DNA of 64,000 nucleotides, from positions 11,712,087 through 11,776,086 of the forward strand of contig CM040447.1 in NCBI GenBank assembly GCA_022749755.1. The letters are read 5' to 3'. Below, in pieces: positions 11,016-25,700 of the stretch; position 1 is the first letter of the stretch; the number at the start of each line of letters is the position of its first letter. The notes below the pieces were generated by a model that saw only the letters and a program-made list of their open reading frames with translations, did not search any database and was not told the origin of the DNA. The position numbers and the translations under genes were made by a program. This stretch comes from Azadirachta indica (lineage: Eukaryota > Streptophyta > Magnoliopsida > Sapindales > Meliaceae).

Positions 11016-14000
11016 GATGTGTTTGTATATTGAGAGCGGAGAATAGATAGTTATGAGATACAGATGAATTAGAGGTTTGGGTTTATAATTCATGAGCGGA
11101 CGACGGGGTTCATGAGAGACGACCCATCGCCGCCGCCGTCGTCGGCTAGGGTTAGAGGAAGAATGCGCAGTGCTTAGCTTTCAGGATTTGGTCTGGGTTG
11201 AAGTTGAGACTTCAGTTCTTGCTTTGGGTTGAGCTAATTTACTTTGGGCTTTTTTTTGGGCCGAGCCGTTAGTAACTTCTCCACAAGATTCCTACTAAAT
11301 GCACCTTCCACATTCTGATTACACTTCTTTAAACTTTCTAAGCAACTGGTGGGGTGCACTTAGTATTATGGTCTCGAAAAATAAGTGGAGCCCATCCAAA
11401 CATGTGCCTGTGAACGTATAATATAATTCAGTCTTTAACGAGTTTGACTTGCGTAAAACTAGCAAGAGAACTGTAATACACATCCTTCTCCCTTGTTCCT
11501 GCTAAATATATCACCAGCTCTGCTACAACTTGAACCAAAAGCTCTTTTGTATTTCTCGGATGGATTTTAGAAACAATCTGTTTTCTAAAAGTGTGTTGGT
11601 TTCACAGTATTACTGCCTTTTTGATCACGGGAAATACAAACCCAAATCTAACATGATAACTTTCTTGCACAAATATAAGTAATTCAGGCAGGCTTGCAAG
11701 GGAACTGATGAATTCAGGAGAATCTGTAAGGTGTAAGGAAGAACAGAGATTCTTTCTCATAATTCATGAGAAGAGAAAAATGGAGGTCATATCAACATCT
11801 TGTGTTCAAAAATCAAACCCTACACAGCAAATGGAAACGAAGTAAAAGACAAATGAACTGGTGAATTCGGTGCCCGCCAGTTATGTATAGTTCATGTATC
11901 TGACAACTGCAGCAGTGCTGGTGGGTCAAGGTTTCAAAGAAAGATATCCTTCTATATATAACACAATCAACGTTTACACTTGCAATTTTTGTTTGATTAT
12001 ATTCTTGTATTAATTCTTTATTATATTTCTATAAGTTTCCAACAGTTTATAATTAATAACAAAGACGAGATCCGAAAGGATGTATATAATATGTATCCGT
12101 TTGGTGAGTGCAAGATGTAGTCCTGATTGTCAAATGTCAATTATTTTAATCATTAGAATATTTTATAATTTGTCTGAAACTTTGTTTTAAAAAAAAAAAA
12201 AAAACGTTGTAGAATAGATTACAAAATTTATTTGTATTTCAACTATTATGGTATACCTAATCTACATTTAATACTACATCGTATTTTTTAAAATTGTGCT
12301 AATTATATATAATTATTCGTTTTATTATTACAAAACCGACATGAATCTAACGAATTATTTCAAAAGATTTTATTTGTCACTGTAAATAATTTATTTATTG
12401 TCTGCTAATTAAATATCAGAGTAAGAGTATGTTTTGAAATTGAGGTATTAGTATTTAAAACTATGACTACCATAAAATGAAATCATAAAATATTAAAACT
12501 TAATGCATGAAATCATAAGATTTCGTTTAATATTATAATATGAAATCAAATTAGTAAAATATTTGATAAAACTAACTTTTAATAGAATTTACAATTATTT
12601 TATTAATTTTTAATAATTAGTATTTTCATTTTCATTTTTATAATAATTGTAGTTTGAAAAATATCACATCAAATATCTATTTATCAAAAATATAGTTAAT
12701 TATATCTTTAAGTTAAGTATAACTTAATAGTAGCGAACATACCCTAATGTCTTAATAATTTTAGATTTGAGAGGATTCAAATTCAGGATGTAAAGTTGTA
12801 ACATCTTCAATCAAGCAAGCTTCTATTATTGAATGATGAATGAATGAATGAATGAATGAATGAATGAATGAATGAATGATGAATGATGAATGTCGTCATT
12901 GATTGTCGGGTTTTATAGTGAGAGAAGATTCAAATGTGTGAATGATTTTGGTTGTGGCCAGACAATTACAAATAAACATGTGTGTGAAATGAGATCTCAT
13001 GAATACGAAGAGGAGGGCAATCGAACAGAATTGTGGGGACCAACTTTCATGACAAAGTTGACGTTAAGCAAAGGCAAATCCCTAACGCAAAAGCAAAAAC
13101 AAAAACAAATTTGAGAACATTTTTCGTAGGTCCCTCTTTGGCCCCCACTACTCTCTCAATCTCCCACCCACCCATTTTGACCTTTCCTTTGAATTTTCTT
13201 ACATCTGCTTTTAGTTGTACCTGTAGCTCCTTTCTCCTTTATACATCTCAAGCTAAGAAAGAATTTATTAATTGAATTAAACCATTTCTACCTAAAACTC
13301 AATGCACAAAACCTTCCCTTCTAGACCAAACATTTCCAAGCACCTCTCCCTTTCCATATTTATTATGCTTTCCCAACTTAATGCTACAAACCAAACCAAC
13401 CCAACCCAACCCAACCCAACCCAACACCAAATATAACATTTTAGCTGTGCTAAAATTATAATATACCGACTAATATTTATTATTATATGGTCGTCACGTA
13501 CACGTGTAGAGTTACTGTTACATATGATTTTAGAGTAGCCTTGATCCCAAATTTCGTAAAAATTTATTAAATTTATGTAATTTTAACATATTAACTTCCT
13601 TTTTTTCATTTTCATTCTTCGATATTCTATTTTTGGTTTCATCTTCAATCCAGTGTTGCTATTGATTCTATCAATATTATTGTACAGGGTCAATTCGTAT
13701 AGAAAACTTTCTCTGTACTAACCAATACCCACCTTAGTAAATTAAATTTATTGGCCGTCCGAACGGGCAACTGCCAACATCTTTCTTGCATTTTGGTCAA
13801 CCGGCTCAAACACGACATGTCGGTCCACCTCTTTCTCAGTTTCCACTAATTGTTTGACTGAGTCTGAGTCGTATAAGTCCTTCCTCTTTACTTTTTCTTC
13901 CCACTTTGTATTTTAATCGAGGAGCAAACTACTTTAAGTGATGTAACTAAAGGTGACAAGTAAGCATCCATCCAACACAGGAACCAAACACAAAAAGTAG

Positions 14001-14396
14001 ACAACAATTAATAAACAAAATACCAGAGAGAAGGTAATTACTGGAAACGCACTTCCTTTTTAGATTAAAATCTAGGGAGAAATCTAATACCAAATCCACC
14101 ATCTTCCATTACTTTTGGTTTTTAATTAACATTTGATACACAGTATTCAAAAGAGAGAAAGCTAGAGGAATCCCATATATTTTACAGACGGGAATGAACA
14201 AAATGAACCCACTAATCTCCTTCGAGATGATGTTCTGATGCTGGGTTTCTGATTCTTTAAGCAAAAGCTAGCTACTTCCCTACTGTTAATTACCCCCATT
14301 ACTATATTCCTACTAATTTTTTTTTCTCCCACCATTGAGATCAAAGTACATGAGTGCTACTGCTTTTTTGGAGATACTTTTGGTGTTGTGGAATGA
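11016..14396. other. Intergenic spacer, no gene recognised
   Basis: 3.4 kb between the 5' end of the dihydrouridine synthase gene and the 3' end of the WRKY gene. The first 150 bases are GC-richer and likely promoter/5' UTR. The rest is AT-rich, with a GAAT microsatellite (12831-12892), a CCCAA-type run near 13395-13430 and short unconvincing reading frames at 12890-13275. The last few hundred bases should contain the WRKY 3' UTR. Confidence 0.6.
12831..12892. repeat. GAAT microsatellite
   Basis: About a dozen near-perfect GAAT units interrupted by GATGAAT variants at both ends. Likely length-polymorphic. Confidence 0.9.
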
Positions 14397-15682
<1,286 letters not shown>

Positions 15683-15785
15683 TACTGATACAACACCATG
15701 AAAAAAAAGTATAAGAAAAGAAAATTAAAGGGGGAAGAGAAAGAGTGAGGCAGCGATATTGATAAAGGGTTTCAGTTTCTAGTCT

Positions 15786-16215
15786 AGTCAAAATAATGGC
15801 CTCATCGCCTAGGCCTAATCAAAGCTAATTGGTCAGTCACCTGTCACTTTAACATTGCCGTCTAATGTAGGTACGAATAAGATACAACCACGCCTCTTTT
15901 TCTTTATTTAAAGTCCTGGTTACAGATAGTCTACGTATAAATTGCTTTTCTATAACCATTATTATTAATATTATTGTTAAATAAAAGCTTATTTTAAGGT
16001 AATATAATATGTTGGGACATTGACCTTCTCTGAAGTTGTGGGGCCTAGGCAGGTTAATTTGGTCTATGAGACGTTGGGACATGGATGGGGATTGGGTCAA
16101 AGCTTCGTCACGAGCCGTCTGATTTACGAGTATGTTTTGTTATAAAATAAGGGTCATTGGTTGGTGCCGCCTGATACAGTTGACTTCAGTTTTGTTGAAA
16201 ACGCCACTGTTGACG
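15786..16215 (-). promoter_or_regulatory. W-box cluster upstream of WRKY gene
   Basis: Within about 530 bp upstream of the WRKY start codon lie TTGAC cores in either orientation: AGTCAA at 15786, TTGACC at 16020, GGTCAA at 16095, TTGACT at 16180 and TTGACG at 16210. Four match the full W-box (T)TGAC(C/T) that WRKY proteins bind; the TTGACG match is only a core. Short motifs occur by chance, so the evidence is the density and position, not any single site. Confidence 0.55.
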
Positions 16216-19200
16216 TAAAATTTTTATTTTGCTTTGATTTTTTATGCTTTCTAGGAAGAAAGAGAATAAATTATTTTCTTATTTACACTATGAATTATAA
16301 GAAAACTGAAAAAAAATGCACCCATCTTTTTTCAAGTTATCAAACTTATCATTTTATAAACAGATTCAAAAAAATAAATTTTATTAAATAAGAAGAAAAA
16401 GGACCTTAATTATATTAACAATAGAGAGATTTTTTTCTTTATATATAGTCTTTGGTAAAATAAGGATATTAATCCCCCAATTAGCTGCTATCATTGATAT
16501 GATGGTGATTGTATTAATTGAAGAAAATTTTGAACTAAGCTCGTAAACACGGTTGATCTAAAACTTTTCTTTCTTTCCACATTTGCGTTACGATTAGATT
16601 AGAACTTTCGATTATAAAATTCTTTTTTATTCCTAATTCTGTGAAAAACACAAGACTTTCTCGGATCTTAATTCAACAAGAATCAATTATATTTGCGCGT
16701 TCTCATCACCTATATTCTCAATTGTTTACTCTTGTTTTATGAACTGGTTGAAATAGTCGGAGGCAACAGAATTCCAAGATCTCAAATCAAAACTTTTGTT
16801 GTAGACGTATTGGACAAAAACTAAAATGTTCTCTTTTTTTCTAAACTTGTGTGAAAGAGAGAAGATAAGATATGAAATGGGAATCGTCGCAATTACACAA
16901 CAATTATCCCTGTTCTTTTTTTCTGTAAAAGCATTGGTTAAATCATTATATTCTTTCAGAAAAGTGTGCGAAGCTGCTGTGCTAATGCCCCAATAGAGTA
17001 GACAATAGGCCTATTTACGGGTTCAAGGGATACAAGAAAATAACGTTGTTTCGATGCAACAAAAGAACCAAACCGCCAAGCCGAGGAGGGAAGCGTGAAG
17101 CAAAGTAAAATGATAACAGCAGCTACGGACGAACATTTCTGTCCAAGCCCCAGAAAACACGTGCATTTATTATATGAGCATCAGGTCAATCAATCAAAAT
17201 AGTAATAACTCCGACGTGACGCGCTATTTTACACAGCAACATTGCGTCCCTTCACGCTGAAAAGGGGCGGAGCTGCACCAATTGCGGCAACTGTTACTGT
17301 GCCTCTCTCCTTAAATTAATACAAAACTCAAAAGTCCAAATTGGGATTCACGAGTTTGTATCAAAGTGGAGCTGCCTTTTCCCGGACGTTTAATCAGAAT
17401 CGTAAATCAGTACCGTCTGATTCAGCGAGTTGCGTATGACATGTAAGTTGGGTTGAGAAGTAGAGTAACAGATTAAAAGATTGGTACTTCTGTTTTTCAT
17501 GGGTGTATTTAAGCACATGTTGATGCTGGGATTAACTTTCTTTACACGTGGGTTGGGTTTGGGGAGGGGAAGCCGAGCATGTGCCTACGAAAGTCAGAGA
17601 CAGGAAAATAAACAAACATTTGGTGGGCGTAGAGGTGGAGAAAAGCATGCTCGAGTTAGCTGCCTAAATATTGACTTCCCACCGAAAACCCACATATTAT
17701 GGATATAAATTTCAGAAAACGTATGATTAAGTTAGGATAAGAACGCAAAATCTCTACTAATGTAATCTGTAATGGAAGAAACAGAGTACAATCACTAAGA
17801 AATGGAAATAAGTTGGTATATCCACCAAATAAGTTGAGGAAGCAAGAAAATCCAAAGGAAAATTCTATTGAAAGATATGGAAAAGTGGTGTCGTCTCGAG
17901 CTTATGATAGTCAATGAACATTCATGAGAAGGGGTTTAGGAAGATTCATAATCATTAGAAAACAAACAGAGTATGTTTTAGGGATGAGTTGAGTTGGAGG
18001 AATATAAAAAGCATTATATGAGACAAGATCCAGCATCGTAGTTGGATTCACACCAAGAATCTCATCCCCATGTGTGTTCCCGAACTTCTCTCGTCTTTTG
18101 GTCTACCATCATTGCTTGCTTCCCGGTTTTTTCTTCTTCCTTTCGCACACTTTCCCTCGGGCCCTCTTTCTAAACGACTAATTTCACTGCAATCATGAAC
18201 GTTACCAAAAGTCGCATGTTACAAATACATATTATAAAGAAGAAGTATTAGATATGATGGTCTCATAAAAGTATGAAAAATGTTTTTTAAGTTTTTTCTC
18301 TCATCATTATTATCATAGATATAATTGGTTAATTTTAAATATACAGACAATGAAAATTTATTAAATAAATGTACGAATAATATGATATATTTATTTTTTA
18401 TAAACAAATTTATATCATAAGTTATAAAAGATCCATAATTTGATAATATTATCAAAAAAATTTTCTAATAGCATAACATGTCTCTTTTACAAGAGATATG
18501 CATTAATTGGAAAAGGGCTTTAACTATTTGTTTTCTTTTTATGGTTTGTTAAGAATACTCTTCCGTACAAATACATAAATAAATGACTTCCAAGATACGA
18601 TTCAAGACATGGTAAAATGGAAGAGCAGCAGGTGGCTCAGTGGGAATCAAAGTCACCTGAATTGTCTGAAAATTGAATTTGTAACAATTACTTCTGAACA
18701 GCCCCATTCTGGACCTCCAGTCCCAGTCTAGAAGTGGGGGCTGGACTGTTGAATTGATTCGCATTCAATCGGGTTTAAAAACAAACCGACAAAGCATGGA
18801 GCAGGATTTTGCCGATGAGCCGGGCTTAACTTACACACTGAAGGAGCGATTGTCCCAGGCCCAAAACTTTAGTCGCTCTGTACACGGGCCACGAATTCTT
18901 AAGAAAGACATGGATAAAGCACACTCTATCGGCCTCAGGATTCTGATATTTGTATGAAGCACAAATCCAATTTATATATAATTTAAATTGTATGATTTTT
19001 ATTTTAAAATTACAAGAGAGAAGACATATGACACGTTGTTATGGTAATTATTTTATTGGTACGAGACAGGATGCTTGAATGTCTTCAAAACCAAGTTACC
19101 AAGAACATAATTTTGGGACACTTGGCATCCAAGGAAATATCATTGTCCTGTATTCAATTTCCAAATAAAAATTTTGGTTCAAATATGTATATATATATTC

Positions 19201-22200
19201 ACGTGGAATCCATGAAAATAATTTATTTTATTAAGTTGGGATCATCAACTTTTAACTTCAACTTCAAGTTGTGCTTTAATTTTGTGATTATTGCTTGCAA
19301 GGGACAAGTTAGATATCAAGTTAATCGATTAACATATACCATAAAGTTAATTTCTTATTTATTTCTTTCGAACCAGATGTGATCCATATAAATTACCAGT
19401 TCTGAATGTAGTGAATGGAAAAGAATGTTAAGAAAATTTTTTTTTTTTGATAATTTTACGAGCATGTTTTTCTCGAATACTTCAAACAATTAAAAAGGAA
19501 AAAGGCTACAAAATTATTATTGATAAATAGATTTCGCATTCGTATAAAAAGGTCGCGTTTTTATTTAGCTAGCTGGCTTAGAGTAAGAGTATTGTATCAA
19601 TTAAAATCTTTCAAAAATGAAAAGTTGACCAAATTACACGTTTTTATTCTTCAATTGCTTTCATACCATCAGCTTTCAGATGGTGATTTTTTTTCTTTAT
19701 ACATCAGAAGTTACACTTGTAAATTAATGTGAAATGTGCAAGTCATTGAGTTGAACCTCCCAACTAAACCATTTGGATTATGACTCCTCTTCTTCATCAA
19801 TCACCCAATTGGCCCCTTCAGTACGAGAAAAAAAAAAATAAAAAAAAAAAAGGTTTTAACCCCACTACAATTATGTACTACAAAAGTATACATGTTACTA
19901 CCCATACAACGTCCTTGCCATACATTTTTAAGTAATACTATAAGAGACGAGAAAATTTAGGATATACTCGAAATTACATTCCAATATCGTGACTTCAAAA
20001 TTATGTTTACTATGTAAAATATTTTTTAATTTATTTATTATGTTCAAGTTTTTCTTAAAAGATATTTAAATATTTATAAATAGGGGCCTGTCTTGCAAGG
20101 AAGGTCAATTCAAAATTTTATTATCATTTGAAACGAAGTCAATCTAGTATCATAAACACGTAAAGGTAATTAAACCTTGAAACATTGATTTTAAATTGAG
20201 ACTAAGACAGTGAGTAGTGCCAAATTAGAGGGAGTAATTTTATCACCGAGTAAATGGGTAAACGGTTGTTGTACATGTCTTTCATTCTTCAGTCTTGATT
20301 CTTGGAAGTGAAGCAGTAGCATTGAAATTCAATTAAATAAAGACATAAAAAGATTGCCAAAATCTGAAGGAAACGAATTGGTTCAAAAAGGTAATCATCA
20401 TCCATCTTACCATCCCCCACCAAAACCCCCCTCCCCTTTCTTTCCCCCTTTCCTACTCCAGCTTTTAACACCCAGGGTTATTTTCGTCATTTAATATATA
20501 TATTTTTTTTCCAATCCTGAAAATTAACAGTTGTAATATCATTCATTAACTAGAACTTTTGAGACAACTTTTGTTTGAAAAAAATCATGCAACCAAATTC
20601 AACGAGGTAAAAAAACAGAAAAAAATAAATAAATAAAGTTGTTTTGTTCATATTAATTTTTAACTTAATTAATTGAATTAGAGAAGCATGAAAACATTGG
20701 AAAGTGTCACATTTCATTAACCGTGCATATACTTTGGTCTTTTGTAGATGGTCAGTTGTAAACATCGAGCCAACTTTAATGATCATTTTCAACGAGACTG
20801 TGTCACCTCTGCAAGTATAGAAACGTTAATTAATTAAAACATTAAGTAATTAATCACATCATTGTGAACCAACAAACCAACCTTCTTACTTACTAATAAT
20901 CGAAATTTAAATAAATTTGGTTCAACGAATTAATTTAATCATTTTTGGTAACTTAAGACTTTATATATACACAACATAAAGACATATCAATCCTATCTTA
21001 AATTTAATAAACCTAACTTGATTTGTTGTTATTATTATTATTATTATTATTATCCTTCCTTCCATAACTCTAGTATATTTAAATTTTATATATCAATCAA
21101 GTATAATTTTTGGATATCATATCTACATTTATCACTTATTGATAAATAACAATTTGTATTAGAATTTAGAATTGTGATATATGATCATTATCGTAATAAT
21201 ATTTTTCTTCATATAGTAACAACAAAATATCTAAATATGAAAATAGTAACAATATATAAAGTCTCTGAATTTGTAAACTTTTACAAATTAAAACATAATT
21301 TAACTATTTATAAAACAGATCCGTGCATTTTTTTTTTTAAATGGCTATAATATCATCTATTAGTGTTAGATTACACATCCTTAACTTGTTAAAAATAGAC
21401 TAATTTCTAATTCAATGTTATAAAGATATACAAATTTAGTTATTTCACTAGATATAAAAATTTTTTATAAAGCGAATGAATTATATGTATTTCTATAAAT
21501 AAAATATAAAAATTTAGAGACTAGATGTTATTATTACAAATAAAATTTTCAACCTTAACAAGATAAAATCACATGTCTGCATTTACTAAATATATAATTT
21601 CAACAACAATTTTAAAGGAAGCCTAAATATGGAAATCTCAGCTGTATATGTTGCGATTAATGTGATATATAAACTTGCATCTCAATATTTGCCATTCCAT
21701 ATAAAATTTGAACAGTTTGAAGACTGGTAGCATTAGCATATTTGTAACTTTGACTCTACTTACACGTAAAATTAGCAAGTGCATGGGGGCAATTTGTTAG
21801 GCTAGTGCCTTCCCCACTGGAAAGCAACTCGTGTACCCGGTCCATCCTGTCCCTTTCCCTCATCCTAGTTCGCTAATTCGCCATTGGTGACTTCTCCCTA
21901 ATCATCGGCATTTCATTTTACCATTCTTTCTTGTACTACCGGGTGTAAGAAATGTAATTTAGCAGTAGTCCAGGACAGCTATTCTTTTCAATACACGTGT
22001 CCTCTAACCACGTTTCGTTCTTCCAAATTTTACCCTACTTTTTCACATTTATATTCTGTTAATTTTAATAAAATTTTATAACACAAAATCTATTAGAATT
22101 TACAGCAGTTATTCAGTGATTTCCTTTTACTTTTTTTAATAAATTAATTTTATTTAAGTTTAAATTATATCCTATTAACAGAATAATTAAATACATATCG

Positions 22201-22742
22201 TTATGTTAAATGTTGTATTAAATTTGTAATCCATGCGATTAGTAGATGGACTAGATTTATTCCATATTTTACTAAATTGCATAACAGGAAAAAAATAATC
22301 TTGAATTAGAATTATGCAGTGCGGACAAAGTAGGCATGTAATCGGCCTCATACGTTGACTATACAGTGAATTTTACAAAGAAATTTCATAAATTTGCTCG
22401 TAATTACAAAAACCTAAGCCTATCTGTCCGAATCGGGCATTAAACAAGTCCTTGTGGCCCTACGCCGGAGGCCTAATGTCCTTTTCCTTTTTTCTTCCTT
22501 CTCTTTCGTCACTGTACCAAAACAGATAGCAGCAGCAAGCAGCAAATCAGCAACGACAATTGGCAACGCCAACTCAATTCAATCTTAAACCTAAAGTAAT
22601 CATTTGATTAAACAACACATTATCTTAAATCCACCTTCCGTTCGAACCAACTCAACAAACTTCGCAACAACAAATCAAATACCCCTGGAAACCCTTCGCT
22701 TTTTCTCTCTACCGAGGAGGGAGCTTAGAGAGAGAAGAGAAA
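16216..22742. other. Long spacer without recognisable gene
   Basis: 6.5 kb with no protein I recognise. Mostly AT-rich with many stops. Two patches stand out: 17150-17700, higher in G+C with CACGTG boxes near 17158 and 17543, and 18540-18960, higher in G+C, with a minus-strand 71-residue frame of unknown nature (18549-18764). An ATT microsatellite is at about 21027-21053 and a pyrimidine-rich tract at 20400-20460. The last kilobase should hold the IRX14 promoter and 5' UTR; it contains ACCAACT at 22646, which fits the secondary-wall MYB element consensus ACC(A/T)A(A/C)(T/C). Confidence 0.55.
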
Positions 22743-25700
22743 ATGAAGCTCTCGGCTTTGCAGCAGAGCTACCTGAACCGTCGGAACAACAGTTTCAGAG
22801 GATCGGCGCCGTTGGATTCGTCATCTGACAGTGCGATCAAGTCCCCCGCTGCCGTCTTCTGGCTGGTCCTTCACGGTTTGTGCTGCTTAATTAGCTTGGT
22901 TCTTGGTTTCCGATTTTCTCGATTGGTTTTCTTCTTTATTTTCTCTACTTCTACCACCACGACGAACTTCTACACGACGCCGTTTCGCAACGTGGCTAAT
23001 GACCTGGCGACAACTGTTCTGTCCTCCACTCCAGTTGTACGGAGTAATGGGGAAGTTCCGGTTGTGAACGAAACAACGCCTAATTCCAACTCGAGAGTGG
23101 TGGTGGGACGCCATGGGATCCGGATCCGGCCGTGGCCGCATCCGAACCCGACCGAGGTAATGAAAGCGCACAAGATAATAGAGCGAGTGCAGAGAGAACA
23201 GAGAGCTCATTTCGGGGTCAAGAGTCCGAGGACCGTGATTGTGGTGACTCCGACTTATGTGCGGACGTTCCAGACGCTTCATTTGACCGGTGTAATGCAC
23301 TCGCTGATGCTGGTGCCGTACGATCTGATATGGATCGTCGTGGAGGCAGGTGGAGTGACCAATGAAACGGCGTCGTTAATTGCAAAGTCCAAGTTGAGGA
23401 CTATTCACGTTGGAATTGACCAGAAAATGCCGATTTCTTGGGAGGGAAGACATAAACTGGAGGCCAAAATGCGGCTTCGCGCTTTGAGGTCAATTCTTGC
23501 TTCATCATTTGCTGGCTATCTTTCAGTTGTTAACTAAATTTTAAATATACGATGCTAACAATTATAAAGCTAGTCGATTACTAAATTTCACTCAACTGAC
23601 ATAGAATTTCCCTTTTCTATTGACGCTGCAAGGATAGAAACTTAGAAGAATTAAGTTTCTTTTGCCGTTTACATGTTTACTTGCTGCTTATCATTTATTG
23701 TTGTCAATAATGAGTGAAAGATAGTTAGTTAAACCCTACTTTTAATAGTATTTATGCTGGATATGGGGGTGTAAGTAATAAATCAAGATGTATTTTATCA
23801 AATAATAAGGACTAAGAGAAAATGACTCGGGTCATTGTTTCAGCACTGGAATATTTACTCTATTTTCTTGCGACTTAAGTAGAGTATTTAGGAGGTTGTT
23901 AGAGTATCAATTAACTAAGTAGGTGTTTGATGGACCAGAGTTGTGAGAGAAGAGAAGCTGGATGGCATTGTGATGTTTGCTGATGACAGTAATATGCATA
24001 GTATGGAGCTCTTTGATGAGATCCAAAATGTCAAATGGTTCGGAGCTGTTTCAGTTGGAATACTTCCTCTTTCGGGTAATCAAGATGAGTCGTCATCGGC
24101 GATGATGGAGAAGGAGAGTGCAATGCCTATTCAGGGTCCAGCCTGTAACTCATCCAATAATTTGGCTGGATGGCACATGTTTAACTCATTGCCATATGCG
24201 GGAAAGAGTGCAGCTTACATTGATGAAAGGGCAACAGTGCTTCCCAGGAAGCTGGAATGGGCTGGGTTCATGTTGAATTCCAGGCTGCTCTGGAAGGAAG
24301 CTGTAGATAAGCCAGAGTGGGTGAATGATCTAGATTTACTGGATGGGGTTGAGGACATAGAGAGTCCACTATCTCTGCTGAAGGACCATTCTATGGTGGA
24401 GCCACTGGGAAGCTGTGGGCGCCAAGTTCTTCTTTGGTGGCTTCGTGTTGAAGCTCGTGCTGATAGCAAGTTTCCTGCAGGGTGAGTCTTTAATATTTTG
24501 CTTGTTCATATAATATTATATTTACAAATTATTTGAATCCAACCAATTAACTACTAAATGCCTACTTTAATACGTATTTAAGCCAGTGGTAACTCGGGTT
24601 TTAGTGTTGCCAAATCATTTTAGATATCCAACCTGTTCTCTTCGAATTTTGATGACCAAGTCTTCTCGAAAGTTAAGTTATTGACTCGTAGAATCGGACT
24701 GATCATTGAGTAAACAACTTTGATGGACCTATATATGGATCAAGTTTGCAATCAGTAATCAGGCAGATCTCAACTGTTTGATTGTTAAAATTTGTGGTAA
24801 TTTTCTGTTGAGAGTGGGACAGACCAGTGATGTCTTAATCACTATTGCTTTAAGTTTTTGTGAATTTCCCGGAGTATACTTTGCTTTATTAATGTCAACA
24901 TTCTTACTGATTTTCTTAGAATTGTTCCTTGCACTGTAAGAACTAAGCCTGTATAGTTTACATGTGGTCCTTTTTCAGTAGGCTTATCTGTCTTGCTCCC
25001 CTAAACTGTAGGTTTTCCATTTGTATAACACAACAAAACAGTATTCACTTACTAATACTTATCAGTGCTATTCTTCTTAAGTCAAATGTTAATAGCTGAC
25101 TGAATTTGTCTTGATTTTTTTCTGAGGTTCTTGCTTCTTACAACATGTACAACGAATTGGAACACGTTGATGCTTACAGACATGTTTTAGCTTGTTAATG
25201 ACATTGTGCCAGATTTTTATGATCAAAGAAACCCTTCATTGTTATTTGCGGTTGTATTCACTCTTTAATATAGTTATCAGTAAAGTATGCTACTATATGT
25301 TGTCGAAATTGAGGTTAGCTTTATGTCTAAGACTATATATGCCCTAAGCCTAAGGTTTGCTAAGTTGCTATCACAAATCCTTTTGACTTGCCCATCTGCC
25401 TTGTTATTAGTATCTCTAAATACTATCTTAGTAAATGTAAACTGTTTCAATTCACAGCCCCTAATGGAGTAGCTATAGCTACTTGGGCTCGCTCAAACCT
25501 TGCATCTACTTAGGATCAAGCTCAATCTATATGGAATCTGTACGAGAAGATAACTAGGTCTATATTACCAAAAAAGAAAATAGAAGGACAAGAAAGCGTG
25601 CCTAAATTATAAAATACTTTTAATGTTTTCCTGTATTGAGTTTTGGATGATAATATACACAGGTTAAAAACAATATAGAGGTGGGTGCATGCTTTCATGC

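Noticed and set aside
13395..13430. CCCAA repeats as interstitial telomere
   Set aside because: The unit is not the plant telomere TTTAGGG; simple microsatellite.
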